Source: a virus
IMG/VR virus record: IMGVR_UViG_3300022745_000143
Location: 1-23,565 of that record
DNA: 23,565 bases
Direction: 5' to 3' (one strand)
Shown: piece by piece, positions 22,008-23,565 of the stretch
Layout: every line of letters starts with the position of its first letter
How positions within the stretch are numbered: the first letter of the stretch is position 1
The notes under the pieces: model-generated
Told to the model about the DNA's origin: nothing
Seen by the model: the letters and a program-made list of their open reading frames with translations, nothing else
Database searches by the model: none
Program-made: the position numbers and the translations under genes

Positions 22008-23122
22008 TGTCCACACTTCAACAGATGCTAGGACGCGGGGTATGGCTGGGGGCCGACCCATTGATGGGATCACTGCCCAATAACGGTGTTTTCTCCACGT
22101 CCACACTCAACGCCACGGGTCAAAAAATGGCCTTCGTTGGCCGGGTCTGGTGGGCGGGGCGCAGTGGTACGAAAGCCATTCGCCGCGTCGGTTTTAGGTT
22201 CGGCACCGTGACCAAGGCAAGCGGCAGTGGCCTCACGGTTTCTTTGCAAGATATTGCCACGGCCTCCGGCCCTCCCGGACAGCCCGACGAAACCCAAGAC
22301 CAGACCGTGTCTATTACTAATGCTGACGCAGGGTTTGCCAGCAACCTGTGGTATCGCACGGGGACGCTCTCTGCCGACCGCACTGTTAGTCTGAGCGATC
22401 CACTTGCCGTTGTGGTCGAGTTCGACGGGTCGGGACGACTTGGGGCGGATAGTATCAATATTGCGTTTTTACCATGGGCCGCAACCGCACTGCCGGGATT
22501 AGGACAGCCCGTGCTAAAGTCGGGCGGAACATGGGCACTAGTCTCATCCGTTATTGGCAACCTCATCCTAGAGTTTAGCGATGGGACGTTTGGCACACTA
22601 GACGGATGCATCCCTGTAAGTGCCTTTAACACCCATACCTACAACTCGGGGAGTGCGGCGGATGAGTTCGCCATGCCGATCTACCTGCCCTTCGCCTGTA
22701 AGATCGACGCGCTCCGAGCGTCTGTGTCCCCTGCGGGGGGGACGAGTGACTTTAGCCTCGTCTTGTACCAAGGCACGACGGCCCTCGTCACGGCCTCGGT
22801 GGATGCTAACCAATACGCACAGGCGGCCCTTCGTAGCGTAGAAATTCCCATAGCGGAAACAACCCTCTCCGCCAACACGCAGTATTACCTCAGCGTTCGC
22901 CCTGACACGGCAAATAACATCTCGGTCTATTCGTTCGATGTCAATGCGGCAGGCCACCTTGCGACCTATCCGGGGGGCACAGAGTTTTCGTACACGACCC
23001 GCGTAGATGCAGGTTCATGGGCGAGCAAGACGACCACGCGAGCGTTGCTGGCTGGAATACGAATTAGTTCCTTACATGATGGTACGGGTGGTGGTGGTGG
23101 ATCATGGGGGGTTTTCTCATGA
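22007..23122 (+). CDS. Beta-rich virion protein, possible second receptor-binding protein
   Basis: GTG start sharing one base with the previous stop. The 371-residue protein is beta-rich and shows two similar halves: an N-terminal domain (GVFSTSTLNATGQKMAFVGR, FRFGTVTKASGSGLTVSLQD) and a C-terminal domain (AMPIYLPFACKIDALRAS, TSDFSLVLYQGTTALVTASV, TLSANTQYYLSVRP), resembling cell-surface or carbohydrate-binding beta-sandwich domains. It ends in a Gly-rich tail (GTGGGGGS). The G+C is higher than in most of the window (39 of 60 by hand in the line at 22141), which may reflect recent acquisition. It follows the fibre region; the receptor is unknown. Confidence 0.65.
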   Translation: MSTLQQMLGRGVWLGADPLMGSLPNNGVFSTSTLNATGQKMAFVGRVWWAGRSGTKAIRRVGFRFGTVTKASGSGLTVSLQDIATASGPPGQPDETQDQTVSITNADAGFASNLWYRTGTLSADRTVSLSDPLAVVVEFDGSGRLGADSINIAFLPWAATALPGLGQPVLKSGGTWALVSSVIGNLILEFSDGTFGTLDGCIPVSAFNTHTYNSGSAADEFAMPIYLPFACKIDALRASVSPAGGTSDFSLVLYQGTTALVTASVDANQYAQAALRSVEIPIAETTLSANTQYYLSVRPDTANNISVYSFDVNAAGHLATYPGGTEFSYTTRVDAGSWASKTTTRALLAGIRISSLHDGTGGGGGSWGVFS

Positions 23123-23424
23123 ATCGGCTAACCGGTAAGCAAATAACTATTTTTGGGATTGGATTAGGTGCGGCGGTATGGGGTGTTGTCGAAATCCTTG
23201 CTTTACGCAACAATGAGGAGGGAGATACAATCAGTGCTAGGATGCACGATGCTATAATTGACTATCCCGTCGTTGCAGGACTCCTCGCCGCGCCGGTAGT
23301 TCACTTTTGTACGCCAACCCGACAAACTAGAAAGTCTTTACCATGGTGGCAAGGAAGCGGTATCGCCTTGATAGGCGGTACTTTGCTAGGTCTTGCATGG
23401 ACAAGATATGATAGATCAAGATAA
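23119..23424 (+). CDS. Small multi-pass membrane protein, possible holin
   Basis: The frame is open back to ATG 23104, but ATG 23119 overlaps the previous stop (ATGA) and follows GGGGGG, so it is chosen (101 aa). Hydrophobic spans at about 9-29 (ITIFGIGLGAAVWGVVEILA), 49-64 (YPVVAGLLAAPVVHFC) and 77-95 (SGIALIGGTLLGLAW), with a short basic tail. Three spans would suit a class I holin, but there is no other lysis gene nearby; a tail-membrane or injection protein is equally possible. It is distinct from the holin-like gene at 14790. Confidence 0.55.
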   Translation: MNRLTGKQITIFGIGLGAAVWGVVEILALRNNEEGDTISARMHDAIIDYPVVAGLLAAPVVHFCTPTRQTRKSLPWWQGSGIALIGGTLLGLAWTRYDRSR

Positions 23425-23426
23425 TT

Positions 23427-23565
23427 ATGGATACGACACGCCAAGCACGACAATCTAGTGGGCCGGTTCCTTATACCGTGGGAGATTCATACTTTCACGG
23501 TATGGACACTCGCATTGACCCTGAGCGGTTAGACCCCGGCATTTGCCAGAGTATCACTAACCTCC
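23427..23565 (+). CDS. Virion-type protein, 3' partial
   Basis: Starts at ATG 23427 and runs off the window end. The visible 46 residues contain DTRIDPERLDPGICQSITNL. Segments of the type D-P-x-x-L-x-P-G-x-x-x-x-x-x-N-L occur near the start of large virion proteins of short-tailed phages, where they open a beta-propeller or tail-tubular domain. That supports, but does not prove, a tail or stopper protein. There is no clear ribosome-binding site apart from AAGATAAT. Confidence 0.5.
   Translation, partial: MDTTRQARQSSGPVPYTVGDSYFHGMDTRIDPERLDPGICQSITNL

Noticed and set aside
1-23565. tRNA genes, CRISPR arrays, integrase and complete insertion sequences
   Set aside because: No cloverleaf, regular repeat-spacer array, recombinase motif or transposase was seen in the gaps or genes.

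Overview
The window is a 23.5 kb stretch of a tailed double-stranded DNA bacteriophage (Caudoviricetes). It is most likely a short-tailed, podovirus-like phage. That inference rests on gene order (small terminase candidate, large terminase, portal, acidic scaffold-like protein, major capsid protein, cement-like protein) and on two consecutive adaptor-like proteins downstream. No integrase, tRNA gene, CRISPR array or complete insertion sequence was seen. The host cannot be named. The tetranucleotide CTAG is common by eye, which argues against an enterobacterial host.

Layout. (1) Positions 1-740 hold the 3' end of a forward metallophosphoesterase gene. It faces a reverse-strand block (823-3104) of six tightly packed genes: two unknowns, a flavin-dependent thymidylate synthase (ThyX) with an odd insertion, an unknown, an HNH nuclease and a membrane protein. 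A perfect 17-bp hairpin separates the converging ends. (2) Positions 3105-3193 are a divergent promoter region, with a near-consensus promoter leftward and an extended -10 promoter rightward whose expected start coincides with an ATG (leaderless). (3) Positions 3193-7553 hold an unknown protein, the small terminase candidate, a 39-residue membrane peptide, TerL, an AT-rich gene that looks inserted, and two small ORFs. (4) Positions 7550-7818 hold a consensus-quality promoter and a long structured leader, then two small Lys/Pro/Met-rich proteins, portal, scaffold, capsid and cement protein. (5) Positions 13746-15849 hold an unknown, a membrane-anchored PAS-domain protein, a holin-like protein, an unknown and a GH75 chitosanase-like hydrolase. 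This resembles a lysis or host-wall cassette. (6) Positions 15852-23565 hold an SGNH esterase-like tailspike, a spike-base-like protein, two adaptors, a Cys-rich DUF11 protein, a tail fibre, an unknown, a GC-richer beta-rich virion protein, a second small membrane protein, and the start of another virion gene.

The forward genes are mostly coupled by ATGA, TAATG or TAGTG overlaps. The longer gaps (after the portal, before the capsid gene, after the capsid gene, after the cement gene) are each filled with hairpins, so expression of the structural block is probably tuned by RNA structure, processing or partial termination. The most unusual items are the PAS protein beside the lysis genes, the 230-nt structured leader at 7587-7818 with alternative pairing to the ribosome-binding site, and the insert after TerL flanked by an imperfect repeat of the TerL 3' end. 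All family calls come from reading the sequence; no database search was run.
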